Below are positions 18,279 to 20,806 of a stretch of 20,806 nt of DNA, one piece after another. The first letter of the stretch is position 1. Each line of letters starts with the position of its first letter. Source of the stretch: Nemertoderma westbladi (lineage: Eukaryota; Xenacoelomorpha; Nemertodermatida; Nemertodermatidae); assembly GCA_032718475.1 (NCBI GenBank), contig JAUCBJ010008679.1, positions 1 to 20,806 of the forward strand, in the 5' to 3' direction. The translations under genes were made by a program, and so were the position numbers. The notes below the pieces were generated by a model. That model did no database searches. It had not been told where the DNA came from and saw only the letters and a list, made by a program, of their open reading frames with translations.

Positions 18279-18322
18279 TTAGCCCTGAAGAAGCCCGTGA
18301 GGGTGAAACGGCTGTCGGCAAA
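18279..18322 (+). ncRNA. Hammerhead-ribozyme-like motif
   Basis: Core elements appear in the right order: CTGAAGA (18285-18291, fits CUGANGA), a short stem II GCCC-GTGA-GGGT, GAAA (18305-18308), a minimal 2-bp stem III (AC/GT with loop GGCT) and the cleavage triplet GTC (18314-18316). Stem I is GCC/GGC plus two A-T pairs across one mismatch. An extra A (18292) sits between core and stem II, which could abolish activity. Minimal hammerheads with very short stem III are known from Penelope-like elements and retrozymes. The motif is on the strand opposite to the BEL element, so it may derive from another repeat. Confidence 0.4.
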
Positions 18323-18686
18323 CTCTATTTATTTTAACTCGTGGTGTTAAGACCCCTTAAGCCCTACGTCCTTTCAAAAACTTACTCAGTAATTAAGGGT
18401 TGAGGGGTTTACGATTATTTATCGGTATTCTCCAAATATAACATCCATTAATATAAACAGCAATTAACAACAATATAAACAGCATTAAGACAGTGCAGTG
18501 AACAGTTAGTATGAAATATGTAGTGATATGTTTGTGAAATATGTATTGTTAATAGATTTGTGTTCTTATGACTCTCGCCATCAGATGTTCTTGGGCAAAG
18601 TCTGAAACGTTAGAACTTCTGACTGAATCCGGAATGAAATAGGATTCTAGGAAAAAAGTGCCGCATTACACCATTTTCCATAGGCC

Positions 18687-18723
18687 GCTATTGGCATAAC
18701 TGGGAAGATTGCTCTGATTGGCT
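18687..18723 (-). promoter_or_regulatory. Two CCAAT boxes in the outer part of the putative 5' LTR
   Basis: On the minus strand AGCCAATCAG (18714-18723) fits the NF-Y-type consensus well and TGCCAATAGC (18687-18696) fits it less well. They lie about 170-205 bases inside the putative LTR start, a normal U3 position for promoter elements. No clear TATA box was identified downstream. Confidence 0.45.
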
Positions 18724-18892
18724 GAAATATGTCAAAACAAAGAAACTTCCACACACAAAGAATCAGCTGGCAGATTTCGTCATCTCAGTTCTATATTTTC
18801 TGACAGATGCGTAGCTGAACAATTCTAGGCCTTTTTAGAGTATTTAGCGCATTGCGTAAAAATGACTTGTTATGTCCACAAAAGCTTTTACA

Positions 18893-19740
18893 GACACAAA
18901 CAACCTATTTGGGACAAATTTAAATTAAAGCTATTATAGTGAATTCTATTTTCTTTTGAGTATTCCATTATATTTATAAACTAGGTAAAATCATTTTGAG
19001 AAAGTCATACGCTATTTGGCACTCAAACACCCCATATAGGACAAAAACAACCTACTTGGGACAAATTTAAATTAAAGCTATGATAGTGAATTCTATTTTC
19101 TTTAGAGTATTCCATTATATTTATAAACTATGTAAAATCATTTTGAGAAAGTGACACGCAATTTGGGACACAAACACCCTATATGGGATACAAACACCCT
19201 ATATGGGACATAAACAACCTATTTGGGACAAATTTAAATTAAAGCTATGGTAGTGAATTCTATATTCTTTTGAGTATTACATGAGATTTAGAAACTGTTT
19301 AAAATCATTTTGAGAAAGTTACACGCTATTTGGGACTCAAACACCCTATATGGGACACAAACACCCTATATGGGACTCAAACAACCTATTTGGGACAAAT
19401 TTAAATGAAAGCTATGATAGTGAATTCTATATTCTTTTGAGTATTCCATTACATTTCGAAACTATTTGAAATCATTATAAGCACTTCACACCCTATACGG
19501 GACACAAACACCCTATATGGGACACAAACAATCTATTTGGGACAATTTGGAATTAAAGCTATGATTATGAAGTCGATATTCTTTTCAGTATTTCTTTACA
19601 TTTATAAACTATTTGAAATAATTTTGATAAAGCTATACAGGCTATTTTGGACAAAATCAACCTATATGGGACACTAACAACCTATTTGAGTCAAATTTTA
19701 GACTTATTAAGGACTATTTGGGATGAAGTTGAGTCTGGGG
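18893..19740 (+). repeat. Minisatellite with 147/167-base period and 20-base submodule
   Basis: The block GGGACAAATTTAAATTAAAGCTAT starts at 18911, 19058, 19225 and 19392, with weaker copies at 19539 and about 19688; spacings are 147, 167, 167, 147 and 149. The 20-base difference equals one copy of the submodule ACACCCTATATGGGACACAA, present a variable number of times between the longer units. The AT-rich part of each unit (GTGAATTCTATTTTCTTTTGAGTATTCC-like) is conserved. It directly adjoins the putative LTR end, so the array seems to be the insertion target. Confidence 0.88.
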
Positions 19741-20402
19741 GAGGAGGTTGTTGCGATATCTCTAATTGATTGTCATTTAATTACTATTATAGGAATGTAT
19801 TTATTTAGATTTATAATAAGTGAATAAATTGCACTACATGAATAAATTGCACAATGAATAAATTGCACAACATGAAATGAAATAATGTGACTATGATGAC
19901 ACTATAGCCTATAATGCATCACAGTCTTACAGGCCATTTGCAAGGCACCCACAGTATATCTTTAACCATAACTAGGGAACATGTATTCCAAATGCCCTTA
20001 TTTAGAATGGGAATTTCCACTGTACATATACCTCAACCAGCTCTTGTCCCAAATACATTGCTCTGTCCAGTATAGGTTGTTATAATGAGCCCCGGATTCG
20101 TAGCTGACACTTGGATTATATATCAGTGGAATTTTCCATTAACCTTTACATTATATAGCCAATAAGGGAGATGCCTAACTTTAGGAATGTTGGTATTGGT
20201 CCGATGACGAGGAGTTGGCTCATATGATGATTTGATTGGATGTCCCTATATTGGACAGGTTGGAAATCATTACACAACGTATTTGGGACAGGTAGGAATA
20301 ATAGAAAGCCCCATAGAAGTGAAGGGAAACACCCTATTCTGGACAATGATGTAGGTACTATTGGTTTTTTTTTGGGTAATACATAGGACCCAGCCTTAAT
20401 GT
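19741..20402. other. AT-rich intergenic sequence with short repeats
   Basis: No gene seen. TGAATAAATTGCAC occurs three times at 19821, 19839 and 19855. Motifs of the neighbouring minisatellite (CCTATAYTGGACAG and GTATTTGGGACA) recur at 20247-20292 and, inverted, at about 20047-20081. GGGAATTTCCACTG near 20009 has an inverted relative CAGTGGAATTTTCC near 20125. These may be the remains of a small inverted-repeat element, but boundaries are not clear. Confidence 0.45.
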
Positions 20403-20806
20403 TGTTCGCGCTTTCAGACCTTTAGCAGTTTAACCTGCCAATTTTAGGTGTCCTCTTGTTTATAAATCGACTTTAGCCTATCACAATTATTTAATGCACA
20501 TGAAGTAACATTAGCCGAAGCCAGTCTATGCGCGATCATTCACCCACAGTTAAGGGAGACTGGATTCGGATGCTTTGACCTTATTGCGTTGCAGACCTAC
20601 TGTATTATTCGATTGATTGTTACTATATAATCTCTGACAATATTATTCACTTTCAGGGAAATATTAACAGTTCCTTTAGGACGTGGCGCTTTAAGTATAA
20701 AACAGAGCTATGACTTATACTAAACACAACGAGATGGCTAATGATTTTCGTAAATAGCGCATTCTTTAGGAGATGCTTTATTATCTGTCACACTGCTGCA
20801 TACGAT
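20403..20806 (+). repeat. Second copy of the LTR segment, running off the window
   Basis: It aligns with 17607-18005 in the same orientation. It starts at TTCGCGCTTTCAGACCTTTAG and stays similar to the last bases. As the first copy lies inside the putative 5' LTR, this is probably a partial or solo LTR of a related, older element extending right of the window. Confidence 0.75.

Larger units (their letters stand above)
1..18892 (-). mobile_element. Giant BEL/Pao LTR retrotransposon, decayed, with nested insertions
   Basis: A 60-base direct repeat (1-60 and 18833-18892, 3 mismatches) brackets a minus-strand Gag, protease, reverse transcriptase and integrase set of BEL/Pao type. Read on the minus strand, both copies start with TGTAAAAGC. 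The left copy follows a purine-rich stretch, as a 3' LTR follows its polypurine tract. The right copy abuts unrelated minisatellite DNA, as a 5' LTR abuts flanking DNA. Coding order and strand agree with this: gag starts about 2.2 kb inside the right end. Without the nested Harbinger and LINE the visible element would still be about 13 kb, long for this superfamily. The far side of the 3' LTR and its target duplication lie outside the window. The alternative is that the 60-base repeats are chance copies of another dispersed repeat and the BEL is shorter; I favour the LTR reading at about two to one. Confidence 0.62.
16900..18892 (-). repeat. Putative 5' LTR of the giant BEL element
   Basis: The outer edge at 18892 is set by the 60-base match to 1-60; the inner edge is only guessed from the start of the gag leader, because the matching 3' LTR is cut by the window. 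No coding potential is visible in about 2 kb. Going in from the outer edge on the minus strand are two CCAAT boxes, a motif resembling a hammerhead ribozyme on the opposite strand, and a segment repeated beyond the element at 20403. A 9-base perfect inverted repeat (GTACCGGTT/AACCGGTAC, 17517-17559) is also present. Confidence 0.5.

Noticed and set aside
18893-19740. CRISPR-like array of short repeats
   Set aside because: Units are 147-167 bases, spacers are not unique, and the context is eukaryotic; it is a minisatellite.

Overview
This is metazoan-type nuclear DNA with no recognisable host gene. The window is a stack of decayed transposable elements: a BEL/Pao LTR retrotransposon, a PIF/Harbinger DNA transposon, and two 5'-truncated LINE fragments. 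This mix, the AT-rich spacers and the absence of any bacterial gene organisation point to an animal genome, probably an invertebrate. I cannot name the species.

Main reading: most of the window is one very large minus-strand BEL/Pao element. Bases 1-60 repeat 18833-18892 with 57 of 60 identities. On the minus strand both copies begin with TG exactly where the homology starts. At the left copy a purine-rich tract abuts that TG; at the right copy a minisatellite does. This is the layout of the starts of a 3' LTR (left, cut by the window edge) and a 5' LTR (right, inserted into a minisatellite). In transcription order, right to left, the element holds: a ~2 kb 5' LTR (about 18892 to ~16900); a gag-pol frame (16719 to ~9966) with an unusual N-terminal extension, a Gag core, zinc knuckles, protease, reverse transcriptase with an intact YMDD, a mostly deleted RNase H, and integrase; a spacer; and an unrecognised three-ORF cassette (2521 to 139) that ends 78 bases before the 3' LTR.

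Later events interrupt it. A LINE (about 8746-9950, CR1/L2/Jockey-like) lies at the end of the integrase and is fused to it in frame. A Harbinger transposon (3076-7423, 3-bp CTG target duplication) sits in the spacer. A second LINE fragment (about 5995-7050) sits inside the Harbinger transposase gene. Gag-pol has several in-frame stops (mostly TGA), a 128-base duplication over the zinc knuckles and a deletion in RNase H, so this copy is dead.

Right of the element: a minisatellite (18893-~19740) whose period switches between about 147 and 167 bases, AT-rich sequence with short repeats, and a diverged second copy of an LTR segment (20403-20806) that runs off the window.

The point most worth following is the cassette at 139-2521. 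It is unlike any retroelement gene I recognise, sits where an env-like gene would be, and has a Cys/His cluster.
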